Of a stretch of 64,000 nt of DNA, positions 27,504-36,147 are shown piece by piece. This DNA comes from Marifrigoribacter sp965178585. Lineage in GTDB: Bacteria; Bacteroidota; Bacteroidia; Flavobacteriales; Flavobacteriaceae. Under the pieces are notes generated by a model that did not search any database, had not been told where the DNA came from, and saw only the letters and a program-made list of their open reading frames with translations. The stretch is taken from NCBI GenBank assembly GCA_965178585.1, contig OZ238267.1:1984001-2048000 (forward strand). Reading direction: 5' to 3'. Positions within the stretch are counted from its first letter, which is position 1. Each line of letters begins with the position of its first letter. Both the position numbers and the translations under genes were made by a program.

Positions 27504-27706
27504 ATAAATATTTTCACCACACACCTTACCCCTCTTATTAACAGTTTTTTACAAAGAGGATAATTAATTTCTTTGAATGATTATATTTAAGGTGAAATTC
27601 TCAAAACTAACGGATACATTTTAGCGAATAACTTATTTCTCATGAAGAGCATTTGTTTTAATAAAACATTTGAATACTAATATTATGCACTAACACTAAT
27701 GTTTTT

Positions 27707-28381
27707 ATGAACAAAAAGAATGAATCTGGTGCCACAAAGAAACCTTGGTCAACTAAAAAAGCTATGGAACAGGTTTATGATATGAGCCTTTGGGGTAGTA
27801 ATAATTCTAAATATTATTCGGGTACTGGGTCACATCAACCTGAGTTAGTAAATCCATATATAGTAGCTGTAACCTCTTTTTTAAATTCATTTAAAAACCC
27901 TCTTGTGGTTTGTGATTTGGGCTGTGGAGATTTTAATATTGGGAAACATTTGGTAAAACATACTAAGAAGTATGTTGCATTAGATATTGTTACAGACCTT
28001 ATAGATCATCATAAAACAAATTTTAAAGAAGAACAATTAGAGTTTCATTGTTTGGATATTGCAGTAGATAAATTGCCTCCTGGAGATTGTGCTATATTAA
28101 GGCAAGTATTACAACACTTATCTAATGCTGAAGTTATGCAAATAGTAAATAAGTTAACTGATTTCAAGTATGTTATTTTAACAGAACATGTCCCTGAAGG
28201 AAATTTTACACCCAATAAAGATATTATTTCAGGTCAAGGGATAAGACTAAAAAAACAAAGTGGTATCAACTTATTAGAACCACCATTTAATTTTAAAGCA
28301 AAAAAAGAAAAACGATTAGTATCAATTCCTTTAATTGATAATAAAGGAATCATAATAACTACGCTTTATACTGTTTTTTAA
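27707..28381 (+). CDS. class I SAM-dependent methyltransferase
   Basis: This 224-residue protein has a Rossmann-type motif I, VVCDLGCGDFNIGKHL, near residue 70. Motif II is YVALDIVTDLI, and a post-motif III stretch AILRQVLQHLSNAEVMQIV follows. The N-terminus (GATKKPWSTKKAMEQVYDMSLWG) looks like the FkbM/glycan-type methyltransferases, but the substrate cannot be named. It is flanked by a 200-nt non-coding stretch before and a convergent lipoprotein gene after. Confidence 0.8.
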   Translation: MNKKNESGATKKPWSTKKAMEQVYDMSLWGSNNSKYYSGTGSHQPELVNPYIVAVTSFLNSFKNPLVVCDLGCGDFNIGKHLVKHTKKYVALDIVTDLIDHHKTNFKEEQLEFHCLDIAVDKLPPGDCAILRQVLQHLSNAEVMQIVNKLTDFKYVILTEHVPEGNFTPNKDIISGQGIRLKKQSGINLLEPPFNFKAKKEKRLVSIPLIDNKGIIITTLYTVF

Positions 28382-28428
28382 TTCTTATAGATAATTTATC
28401 AAACCTACCAGATCACAATTTGACCTCA

Positions 28429-28803
28429 TTAGTCGAATTTAATAAAGTAAAACTCTGTTAAATCGCTTAAATAAAGTTGTCCGTTAGGATTAATAAAAAA
28501 TGGAGTTGTAGTTATTTCACCATCAAAATCAAGGCTTAAAATGTCTCCATTGGTACTCCAACTAAACATAACAGCACTGGATATTCCTTGACCATTAATA
28601 TCTCCTTCCCGCTCTGTTTTTATACCAGTATGCTCTGCATAAAAAGTTAATTTATATTCAAACTCATCACTAAAGTCACTTCGTTGCCACTCTCCTATTA
28701 AATCACTAGCTTGGTTTTCATTTTTATCATCTTCTTTACAGGAAAACACTGTAACCAGAATAGTTAACAATAAGAATATTTTAAGAAACTTAGTCCTTTT
28801 CAT
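28429..28803 (-). CDS. small lipocalin-like lipoprotein
   Basis: This 124-residue lipoprotein has a lipobox in T-V-F-S-C followed by a charged linker KEDDKNEN. The mature part, LIGEWQRSDFSDEFEYKLTFYAEHTG...WSTNGDILSLDFD, has the alternating beta pattern of lipocalin-like/DUF5004-type proteins of Bacteroidota. Its start overlaps the stop of the DUF1622 gene by 4 nt, so the two are coupled. Its function is unknown. Confidence 0.65.
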   Translation of the reverse strand: MKRTKFLKIFLLLTILVTVFSCKEDDKNENQASDLIGEWQRSDFSDEFEYKLTFYAEHTGIKTEREGDINGQGISSAVMFSWSTNGDILSLDFDGEITTTPFFINPNGQLYLSDLTEFYFIKFD

Positions 28804-29156
28804 TCTTTTTTACTTTTACTTTTTTGCCAAGGAAATTTTCCTTCCAACTCTACTTGTAGCGAAAGACTTAAAAAAGTTCTAATTAAAACAATTAACCCTA
28901 ATATGGAAACTGATAATAATGATGGTTCTGTAACAACTGTAGCCATAATATCGGCTGCAATTAATATTTCTAATCCTAAGAGAATAGATTTTCCAACTGA
29001 TTGTCGAAGATCTGTATAACTTTTAGAAGTATTCTTGCTTTTAATACCTAATAAATATTTTGCAATGGCAATTATGGAGCCTATAAAAATTGTTAAAACT
29101 CCAATTGCCTCCATTATTTTGGCAATGTAATCTATATAAATATTTATGTTTTCCAT
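28800..29156 (-). CDS. DUF1622 membrane protein
   Basis: This 118-residue protein matches DUF1622. It has three hydrophobic helices (about 15-33, 58-75, 80-97), a GKSILLGLEILIAADIMATVV core and LIVLIRTFLSLSLQVELEGKFPW at the end. Its function is unknown. It is translationally coupled to the downstream lipoprotein gene (4-nt overlap). Confidence 0.88.
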   Translation of the reverse strand: MENINIYIDYIAKIMEAIGVLTIFIGSIIAIAKYLLGIKSKNTSKSYTDLRQSVGKSILLGLEILIAADIMATVVTEPSLLSVSILGLIVLIRTFLSLSLQVELEGKFPWQKSKSKKE

Positions 29157-29331
29157 TTAAATTTTCAAGTTTTGGATTAAATAGTCCAATAGTCTGTATA
29201 TGACATATAAAAAGACACAGTCGTTTGACTTTTATTTGAACTACGAAGTTAATAAATAAGCGGGAATTTTCTATAAATACAGTTACTATAAATTATAGCT
29301 GGTGATACTGTTTCGTTTCGTTTTCAATTAT

Positions 29332-30465
29332 TTAAAGTCCTATCCACCAATCTTTATAAGTATTTAATGAATCTTTGATTATTATATTTTCACCAATTTG
29401 AGGGGTAATTACCTCCAAGTTTAATTCCTTTGCTTTTGCTTGTACTCTTATAACTGGATCTGTCCATTCGTGAAGTGCTAACTTAAATCCTGCCCAATGA
29501 ATGGGCATTATTCTCTTTGCCTGAATATCGATTCCTGCTTGAGCTGTTTCTTCTGGCATCATATGTATATCGGGCCACATTTTGTTGTATTGACCGCATT
29601 CTAATAAAGCTAAATCAAAAGGCCCGTATTTATCTCCTATTTCATTAAAATGAACTCCATATCCACTATCTCCACCAAAATAGATACTTTCCTGCTCCGT
29701 TTGTATTACCCAAGAACTCCAAAGTGTGCTTTGAGTATTGGTAAATTTTCTACCCGAAAAATGCTGAGCGGGAGTACAAACTAAGGTTATATTCTTAAGC
29801 TTTGTTTCTTGCCACCAATCCATTTCGGTAATTTTATTTGAATCGACTCCCCATACTTCTAAATGAGCACCCAAACCTAGTGGTACATAAAAATGATTAG
29901 TTTTATCTTTTATTTTAAGAATGGTTTTATAATCCAAATGATCATAATGATCATGGGAGAATACTACAGCATCTATTTGAGGTAGTTTTTCAATTTCTAA
30001 AGGAAACTCTTCATTAAATCTGTTAGCTCCTAAAAAATCATGGGGTGCAGCAACTTTACCAAACATAGGGTCTAATAAAATAGTATTTCCATCCAATTGA
30101 AGAATAAAAGAAGAATGTCCCATCCATATCATTCTTGCATCTTCGTTATAATTGGCAAGATTCGTAGAATCTGTTTTTATAACTTTTAAATCATTTTTAG
30201 GACGTCCATTTATAACTTTAGTTGTGAAAAATTTATAGGCAAGGTTTAAGGTTGCAATAAATCCAAGATCTTTAGGAACGTCTTTTTTATTACGGAACTT
30301 ACCTTCCTTAAATTGTTTTGATTGTTTGTGAACTAGCTCTTGTTCTTCTGATATATTGGCTCCAAAACTGGGGTAAAAATTTGTGAACAATAAAAATGCT
30401 ACGATTAATATTCCTATAATGACTAAAATAGTATATATCATTTTTTTTAAAAACTTCTTAATCAT
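29332..30465 (-). CDS. membrane-anchored MBL-fold hydrolase (NAPE-PLD-like)
   Basis: This 377-residue protein has an N-terminal transmembrane anchor (about 9-29). A metallo-beta-lactamase domain follows: WMGHSSFILQLDG, the metal motif SHDHYDHLD, the LVCTPAQHFSGRKF segment, YFGGDSGYG and the last ligand HWAGFKLALHEW. This is the UlaG/NAPE-PLD subgroup (HxHxDH). It probably faces the periplasm and hydrolyses a phosphodiester or lipid substrate. A small zinc-ribbon gene lies 16 nt upstream on the same strand. Confidence 0.88.
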   Translation of the reverse strand: MIKKFLKKMIYTILVIIGILIVAFLLFTNFYPSFGANISEEQELVHKQSKQFKEGKFRNKKDVPKDLGFIATLNLAYKFFTTKVINGRPKNDLKVIKTDSTNLANYNEDARMIWMGHSSFILQLDGNTILLDPMFGKVAAPHDFLGANRFNEEFPLEIEKLPQIDAVVFSHDHYDHLDYKTILKIKDKTNHFYVPLGLGAHLEVWGVDSNKITEMDWWQETKLKNITLVCTPAQHFSGRKFTNTQSTLWSSWVIQTEQESIYFGGDSGYGVHFNEIGDKYGPFDLALLECGQYNKMWPDIHMMPEETAQAGIDIQAKRIMPIHWAGFKLALHEWTDPVIRVQAKAKELNLEVITPQIGENIIIKDSLNTYKDWWIGL

Positions 30466-30481
30466 TGTTTAATTTGATAAT

Positions 30482-30754
30482 TTAATGATCCTGTTTTAAC
30501 CTACAAGTTGGGCATTCCATACTGTTATTTCCTTTTTTAAGATGTATTCCATCAATTTTATTAATTACAAAATCCTGAATAAAGGCGTAATTGGCAGCGT
30601 GGTTATTTACATCGATTTGTTTGTCTTTGTACATTTCGCGAATTACATTGTCATATTCTTGTTTTCCCCAACAATTTGGGCAATACCCTTGTGGAGTTAC
30701 TCCTTTTGATTCGCTTGCTGGTTTTTTGAAAAATTTTATTAGATCTTCTATCAT
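30482..30754 (-). CDS. small zinc-ribbon protein
   Basis: This 90-residue protein has two C-x2-C knuckles: YCPNCWG near residue 24 and ECPTCRLKQ near residue 82. They would bind one zinc. The middle part is helical. Its function is unknown. It lies directly upstream of the MBL hydrolase gene, likely in the same transcript. Confidence 0.65.
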   Translation of the reverse strand: MIEDLIKFFKKPASESKGVTPQGYCPNCWGKQEYDNVIREMYKDKQIDVNNHAANYAFIQDFVINKIDGIHLKKGNNSMECPTCRLKQDH

Positions 30755-30870
30755 ATTATTTTTTTGCTTGATTTATTTAAGTTATCGTTTAGTATATAAG
30801 TAACCAAGATAGTAATTTTAAAAGTTTAATGTTTGAATGCTTTAATCAGTTGATGTAAGAATGAGTTGAA

Positions 30871-32607
30871 TTAAATTCTACTTTGATAGGTATACAAATC
30901 AAAATACCTGCCTTTTTTAGCTATCAACTCATCGTGTTTGCCCTGTTCTGCAATTTTTCCTTCTTCAATTACTAAGATCTGGTCTGCTTGTTGAATAGTA
31001 CTTAGCCTATGTGCAATTACCAGCGTGGTACGGTCTTTCATTAAAGTATGTAAACTTTTCTGAATAAAGGATTCGCTCTCAGTGTCAAGGTTTGATGTTG
31101 CCTCATCTAATATGATAATCTTTGGGTTTGCTAACAAGGCCCTAGCAATTGAGATTCGCTGTTTTTGTCCACCAGATAACTTCACTCCTCTTTCCCCTAT
31201 TACGGTATCTAATCCATCATCGAATTTGTCTGTAAATTCGTTTACATAAGCGCCAATAACTGCGTTCTGTAATTCTTCTTCGGAAGCATTAGGACGAGGA
31301 AATAATATGTTTTCACGAATGGTTCCAGCATATAGGAAGTCGTCTTGCAATACCACCCCTAAATTTAAACGGAAACTACTTAAGTTAACCAATGACAAAT
31401 CTTGACCATCTAATGTTACTAAACCTTTAGAGGGCTTTAAAAATGTTGCTGCTAAACTTGCAATGGTAGATTTTCCTGAACCAGAAGAACCTACCAATGC
31501 CGTTACACTTCCTGAAGATGCCACAAATGAAATGTTATGTAGTACTTCTTTGCTTTCTTCATAGCTAAATGAAACGTCTTTAAAAACAATATCTCCTTTT
31601 ATATCTTCTAAATAATGGGTTCTTATTTCTGGATCATCTTCAACTGTCATTTCCATTAGCTCTTGAGTTCTATCTAATCCTGCCATGGCTTCGGTAAGTT
31701 GACTACCAATATTACTCATCTGTACTATTGGGGCAATCATAAACCCTAAGAACAAAGTAAAAGATATAAACTCACCAAAGCTCATGGTATTATCCATCAT
31801 AAAATAACCTCCTATACCCATAATTCCTGCAGATGCCAATCCTAATAAAAATGTTGAAGAACTTGTAATTAAAGCTGTAGCAGTTAAACTCTGTTTTACA
31901 TTTAGATATAGCTTTTCGGCTCCTTCTTGGAAGGATTTGTTTTCTTGTTCTTCGGCATTAAAGCCTTTTATAACTCTTACTCCTCCTAATGTTTCGGTTA
32001 AGCGACCTGTAACCTCTGCATTAATCACCCCTCTTTTTTTAAATATTGGACGTATGTAACCGAATGCTTTCATGGCTATAAATGCAAAAACTCCTACCGG
32101 AACTAATACAAAAAGCGTCATTAAGGCATTTATTTTAATTAAAATAATTAGTGATATTACTGCTGTAATAGTCCCTCCTATTAATTGTACTAACCCTGTA
32201 CCCACTAAATTACGAACTCCCTCTACATCGGTCATTACTCTAGAAACTAGGGCTCCTGTTTTATTATTATCGAAAAAATTAATAGGCAATGAGAGTAATT
32301 TACGTTGTACCTGAGAACGCAATAAATAGATTAAATGTTGAGCTTCTACACTTAATAAGCGTGTTAGTGAAAAAGAAGTTAGTGCTTGTACTAAAATAGC
32401 AGAACATACAATTAGAATAAGCAGCCAAAGTGAATGCATATCTTTTGAAGGCACTATATCATCCAATAACGTTTTACTTGCAAAAGGTAATACCATACCT
32501 GCTAAACTTCGGATGATAATAAGAAATAAACCAATTAGAACTATTTTTTTTCGGGGCAAGATATACTCTTTAAATGCCCATTTATAGGATACTTTTTTAT
32601 TTTTCAT
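30871..32607 (-). CDS. ABC exporter (fused permease-ATPase)
   Basis: This 578-residue half-transporter has six membrane helices in residues 1-310. They are followed by an ATPase with Walker A VGSSGSGKST, Q-loop VLQDDFLY, signature LSGGQKQR, Walker B IIILDEATSNLD and H-loop LVIAHRLS. It is a different subgroup from the exporter at 8947 (about half the residues differ by eye). The substrate is unknown. It is the last minus-strand gene before the accessory array, and the array's first element lies just beyond its start. Confidence 0.9.
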   Translation of the reverse strand: MKNKKVSYKWAFKEYILPRKKIVLIGLFLIIIRSLAGMVLPFASKTLLDDIVPSKDMHSLWLLILIVCSAILVQALTSFSLTRLLSVEAQHLIYLLRSQVQRKLLSLPINFFDNNKTGALVSRVMTDVEGVRNLVGTGLVQLIGGTITAVISLIILIKINALMTLFVLVPVGVFAFIAMKAFGYIRPIFKKRGVINAEVTGRLTETLGGVRVIKGFNAEEQENKSFQEGAEKLYLNVKQSLTATALITSSSTFLLGLASAGIMGIGGYFMMDNTMSFGEFISFTLFLGFMIAPIVQMSNIGSQLTEAMAGLDRTQELMEMTVEDDPEIRTHYLEDIKGDIVFKDVSFSYEESKEVLHNISFVASSGSVTALVGSSGSGKSTIASLAATFLKPSKGLVTLDGQDLSLVNLSSFRLNLGVVLQDDFLYAGTIRENILFPRPNASEEELQNAVIGAYVNEFTDKFDDGLDTVIGERGVKLSGGQKQRISIARALLANPKIIILDEATSNLDTESESFIQKSLHTLMKDRTTLVIAHRLSTIQQADQILVIEEGKIAEQGKHDELIAKKGRYFDLYTYQSRI

Positions 32608-32742
32608 GCTAAAGTTATACCCAATATTGAGCCAAAAAATAATCTATGACAATAAGACAAATTATTATTGTTTGAATGTCTGAAGGAGTATATGAATGTG
32701 TGAAAAAGGAAAAGATTATTTATCTTTATGGATATAAAATAA

Positions 32743-32804
32743 AAACTAAGAACAACAATGTATAAAGCACATTGAAACGTGCCACATACAAAAACCGTTA
32801 GTTT
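32743..32804 (+). repeat. array element R0, with self-complementary ends AAACTAA/TTAGTTT
   Basis: This roughly 60-nt element sits between the ABC exporter and the cyclase. The left end AAACTAA (32743-32749) is complementary to the right end TTAGTTT (32798-32804). Inside the ends are the shared cores AACAACAATGTATAAA and ACAAAAACCGTT. It is the shortest member of the family. Confidence 0.6.
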
Positions 32805-32850
32805 CAATTTGAAAATAGTCAAATATTTAACGAAAAATGATAAAATCCTA

Positions 32851-34083
32851 ATGTCCAATAATAATAGAAGCAAAACTTCAATTTTCCAAAGAATAATTGA
32901 TATTGGTGCTAATAAAGAGTTTTCTCAAACTGAAAATAGGTTTCTTCGAGTAACAAATGTTGCTTCTATCCTTGGTGTCTTGTTCATGATGGGATGGATG
33001 ATGATGGCTCTTTATCTTACAGATACCCCAGTAGTTTACGGAAGCAATGGGTTGTTAGCATTAATGTTTTTAACAGTTCTAATAATAAATTACAAAGGTA
33101 GGCGAGTATTGGCTTCAACTTGGTTTATTGCTACAACTTATATTGGAGTTACTTTATTTCTTTATGTGTTGGGATTCTCGTCAGGGGTTTGGATTATTTA
33201 TTTCATTATAATAATTACCCCATTCATGACTTTCCCAAAAAAGGCTAGGAAATTAGCTGTTGGTTTCAGTATACTTGGTGTATTGACATTAATTACTTCG
33301 ACTGCATTTCAATCCAAAATTAATGCTCATTATGATGTAATAGACCCATATTTCCTGCAAATGGTAAACATAAGTACAACTGGACTGATTTGCTTTACAA
33401 TTGCATGGACTTTGTCTGTCCTGATTGATAGATCAGAGGAGTCTCTGAAGGCTGAGCAAAAAAAATCAGATGACCTTCTGAATAACATACTTCCAGTTAA
33501 TGTGGTAAAGGATCTAAAAGAAACTGGTATAACTGTTCCCAAAAGGCACAAGAATGTAACTATTCTGTTTACTGACTTCAAAGGTTTTACGGAATTAGTA
33601 GCAAGCATTCCGGCAATCACTTTGGTCAATGAACTCAATGATATTTTTGGACAATTCGATGAAATCGTAGAGGAGGCAGGAGTTCAAAAAATTGAAACAA
33701 TTGGTGATGCATATGTAGCTGCATGTGGCCTTGAAGAAGAGATAAATGAACACGCTATTAATTGTATCGCAGCAGCACAACAAATGCTATCCTATCTTGA
33801 GGAGAGAAATAAGAATCATGATATAAAATGGAAGATGAGAGTTGGGGTACATTCAGGACCAATAGTGGCTGGCGTAGTTGGGAAGAAGAAATTTAGCTAT
33901 GATCTTTTTGGAGATACAATTAATACCGCAAGTCGAATGGAGTCATCAGGAGAGCCTGGTAAAATAAACATTTCAAGACACACTTTTCAACTTGTAAAAA
34001 ATGATTTCGATTGTTTAAGCAGAGGAAGAATTCAAGTTAAAGGAAAAGGAGAAATGGAAATGTATTTTATTAAAAATAGTTAA
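32851..34083 (+). CDS. membrane-bound class III nucleotide cyclase
   Basis: This 410-residue protein has five or six transmembrane segments (about 32-180), then a short coiled linker (EESLKAEQKKSDDLLNNILP). A class III cyclase domain (about 220-390) follows. Metal-binding aspartates lie in FTDFKGFT and TIGDAY, and the transition-state Asn/Arg in INTASRMES. The substrate-selecting pair is mixed: K-I-E-T-I-G-D (Glu, as in guanylate cyclases) with S-Y-D-L-F-G (Asp, as in adenylate cyclases). The start at 32851 (MSNNNRSK) is preferred over 32779, which lies inside repeat R0. Confidence 0.88.
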   Translation: MSNNNRSKTSIFQRIIDIGANKEFSQTENRFLRVTNVASILGVLFMMGWMMMALYLTDTPVVYGSNGLLALMFLTVLIINYKGRRVLASTWFIATTYIGVTLFLYVLGFSSGVWIIYFIIIITPFMTFPKKARKLAVGFSILGVLTLITSTAFQSKINAHYDVIDPYFLQMVNISTTGLICFTIAWTLSVLIDRSEESLKAEQKKSDDLLNNILPVNVVKDLKETGITVPKRHKNVTILFTDFKGFTELVASIPAITLVNELNDIFGQFDEIVEEAGVQKIETIGDAYVAACGLEEEINEHAINCIAAAQQMLSYLEERNKNHDIKWKMRVGVHSGPIVAGVVGKKKFSYDLFGDTINTASRMESSGEPGKINISRHTFQLVKNDFDCLSRGRIQVKGKGEMEMYFIKNS

Positions 34084-34098
34084 TAATGTGAATAGGCA

Positions 34099-34118
34099 TA
34101 GTGCCCTAAGGGGCACTA
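34099..34118. terminator. hairpin after the cyclase gene
   Basis: A perfect 8-bp stem TAGTGCCC/GGGCACTA with a TAAG loop lies 15 nt after the cyclase stop. It lacks a T-run, so it is a stabilising or cassette hairpin rather than a clear intrinsic terminator. Confidence 0.4.
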
Positions 34119-34151
34119 AGAGTTAAGTATTACAAAAAAAACAGAAACCGA

Positions 34152-34946
34152 GTGAATAAAACGATATTTGAAATTACTAAAATGGATTGTCCTTCGGAGG
34201 AAAATCTAATCCGAATGAAATTGGATGGGATCTCAAGTATTGTAAATTTAGACTTTGATATTCCCAACCGAAAACTGACCGTTTTTCACAACGGAGAAAT
34301 TGACCAAATCGAAAAGTCAGTTTTTGTACTGAATTTGGGCGGAAAGAAAATTTCAACTGAACAAACCGGCCAAACGGAATTTAATGAAAACTCAAACCAG
34401 AAAAAACTTCTCTGGACTGTACTCGGAATAAATTTTGCTTTTTTCCTAATCGAAATGACAACTGGAATAATCTCAAAATCAATGGGATTAATTGCAGACA
34501 GTTTGGATATGCTCGCTGATAGTTTTGTTTACGGAATTAGCTTGTTTGCAGTTGGCGGAACCTTAACGAGAAAAAAGCGGATTGCCAAACTTGCTGGATA
34601 TTTTCAAATTACACTTGCAATTATTGGATTTGTAGAAGTTTTAAGAAGATTTTTTGGTGACGAGAAACTTCCAGATTTTTCGACAATGATTATCGTTTCG
34701 ATTTTTGCACTTATAGCAAACGGAATTTGCCTTTACATTTTACAAAAGTCAAAGAGCAAAGAAGAAGTTCATATGAAAGCGAGTATGATTTTCACTTCAA
34801 ACGATGTGATTATCAATTTAGGAGTAATAATCGCTGGACTTATGGTAAATTGGTTGAGTTCAAGCAAACCTGATTTAATTATTGGAACCATCGTTTTTGT
34901 TTTGGTAATACAAGGAGCATTTAGAATATTGAAATTAAGTAAATAA
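34152..34946 (+). CDS. cation diffusion facilitator family transporter with HMA-like N-terminus
   Basis: This 264-residue protein starts at GTG (34152). The N-terminal 70 residues are a heavy-metal-associated-like fold with only the first cysteine of CxxC (MDCPSEE). Five or six helices form a CDF permease (about 88-262). TM2 has D-S-L-D-M-L-A-D, where the usual histidine of DxxHxxxD is aspartate. The TM5 equivalent TSNDVIINLG lacks the histidine. The altered metal site suggests a cation other than zinc, or reduced activity. Confidence 0.72.
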   Translation: MNKTIFEITKMDCPSEENLIRMKLDGISSIVNLDFDIPNRKLTVFHNGEIDQIEKSVFVLNLGGKKISTEQTGQTEFNENSNQKKLLWTVLGINFAFFLIEMTTGIISKSMGLIADSLDMLADSFVYGISLFAVGGTLTRKKRIAKLAGYFQITLAIIGFVEVLRRFFGDEKLPDFSTMIIVSIFALIANGICLYILQKSKSKEEVHMKASMIFTSNDVIINLGVIIAGLMVNWLSSSKPDLIIGTIVFVLVIQGAFRILKLSK

Positions 34947-34954
34947 TAAAGTAC

Positions 34955-35090
34955 TAACCACAACAACGTGTATAATTAATTGCTTTGGTTGTTGATTATT
35001 TGTAAAATTCCTACAGATTTTTCTCGCGTTCGTTTTTGATTACTAAATTAGTTACGGAAACACGCAACTAACCATACACAAAACCGATGG
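34955..35090 (+). repeat. array element R2 (ACAACGTGTATAA ... ACAAAACCG)
   Basis: This 136-nt element lies directly after the CDF gene. It starts ACAACGTGTATAATTAATTGC and ends CACAAAACCGATGG. It shares the internal block TAAATTAGTTAC-N-GAAACA (35044 on) and the ATTCCTA / TTTTCTC-GCTCGT region with R9 at 46.5 kb, so these are copies of one repeat family 11.5 kb apart. Confidence 0.7.
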
Positions 35091-35534
35091 AACACATTCA
35101 GCGAAAAGCTGACCAAAGTTGCTACACAGCTACGCTGTTCTCGCCCCTTTGGAAATGCGTTCCATCTGCCTGCTAAACCAAATTGGGCCAGAGACTTCTT
35201 GATAAATACAGCTTTTACTGCCCATCGAGGGAAAACGATGTACCATCGGTACCTATACGCAATTTGGCACGACCCATCGAACTCCCGATCCAATAAAGTG
35301 GCTCACTCAGCAAATTTTTAAAAGTAAAATTTACTAAGCGAGACGGCTAATAAACTCTAGCCTCGCGTGGCCGCGCGAAACTAGAGCTCATTATCTTCCA
35401 CTTTTTGTATCTTCGTTCTCAAGGACGAACTGCGTTTAGCAGGCAGTTGGCTGTCATTACCTTTCTTTTATCCAGATGCTATTTTTATTTTAAAAAACAA
35501 AAAAAATCATAAAAAGTGTGATTTTTTTTAAGGT
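35091..35534. other. stem-loop-rich non-coding stretch, higher GC than neighbours
   Basis: No convincing gene is present. A minus-strand 81-codon frame (35048-35293) overlaps R2 and has no recognisable protein features. The stretch contains nested hairpins: CTCTAG/CTAGAG (35355-35386) enclosing TCGCG/CGCGA, and TTCGT/ACGAA near 35412-35430. A GTTGGCT box (about 35448) recalls the GTTGGC right end of R5. It may be a second, differently typed cassette junction, perhaps in inverted orientation. Confidence 0.4.
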
Positions 35535-35546
35535 TTGCGAATAATA
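35516..35546 (+). promoter_or_regulatory. putative ECF-type promoter, copy 1
   Basis: AAAAAGTGTGA and, 16 nt later, CGAATAATA recur almost identically at 36046-36077. This copy lies 21 nt before the start of the membrane protein at 35568. The form (GTGTGA / CGAATAA) is unlike the housekeeping TAnnTTTG promoters elsewhere in the window. Confidence 0.5.
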
Positions 35547-35567
35547 AGTAAACTAACTAATTATAAT

Positions 35568-36041
35568 ATGGCAACTAGAAAAATTATCGGAATTGCATTT
35601 TCATTTATAGGTATTCTATTTAGCATCATCTTCCTAATACAATCAGACTTAAATACTAATTTAAAAGAATATTTTGATTATTCATTTAAGAGTTATTTCA
35701 GTTTATCCTATTTTAATCAAATTTCGCCGCTAATTATTTGCTTAATTCTGTTCTATGGTGGCATATTGTTAATAATAAAACCTACAAAATCAAACCCTAT
35801 TTTAGCCTTATACGGATTTACAGTACTAGAGGCAATTGTGTTCAGTTGGTTTGGTATAATTTCTATTGATTTCCCAACTTATATTGTCGTAATATTTTTT
35901 TCTAGTGCATTACTTGCTTTATGGATTGCTTATTCAGACAATATTAACCAGAAACATTTATCGTTAAAAGAAGGTGTTTTTAGTTTAATTCTAGGAACTA
36001 TAATTAATGCTTTTTCTTATTATTTTATAATTTTTTTCTAA
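35568..36041 (+). CDS. hypothetical polytopic membrane protein
   Basis: This 157-residue protein has about five hydrophobic helices and no recognised family. The start at ATG 35568 (MATRKIIGIAFSF) is preferred over an upstream in-frame TTG at 35535, because the putative promoter copy 1 ends at 35546. The same promoter-like motif precedes the ECF sigma gene 100 nt downstream, so it is probably part of that sigma factor's regulon. Confidence 0.65.
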   Translation: MATRKIIGIAFSFIGILFSIIFLIQSDLNTNLKEYFDYSFKSYFSLSYFNQISPLIICLILFYGGILLIIKPTKSNPILALYGFTVLEAIVFSWFGIISIDFPTYIVVIFFSSALLALWIAYSDNINQKHLSLKEGVFSLILGTIINAFSYYFIIFF

Positions 36042-36045
36042 AAAA

Positions 36046-36077
36046 GTGTGATTATTCATTCACCTTTTCGAATAATA
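36046..36077 (+). promoter_or_regulatory. putative ECF-type promoter, copy 2
   Basis: AAAAAGTGTGA, 17 nt, CGAATAATA lies 70 nt before the ECF sigma gene at 36148. It repeats copy 1 and suggests autoregulation. Confidence 0.5.
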
Positions 36078-36147
36078 TATAAAACCATTAGGAATAGTTT
36101 CACAATGAGTAAATAATTATATATTACAAAAGTACAATCACTTAAAA

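Noticed and set aside
27531..27559. CCTCTT/AAGAGG inverted repeat after the acyl-CoA ligase gene
   Set aside because: Only 6 bp with a 17-nt loop and no T-run, so too weak to call a terminator.
32604..32873. 89-codon minus-strand ORF overlapping the cyclase start
   Set aside because: It lies across the intergenic region and element R0, and the cyclase frame on the other strand has clear domain matches.
35048..35293. 81-codon minus-strand ORF
   Set aside because: It overlaps repeat R2 and stem-loop DNA, has no recognisable domain and unusual composition (many Arg, Trp, Phe and Cys), and no start signal.
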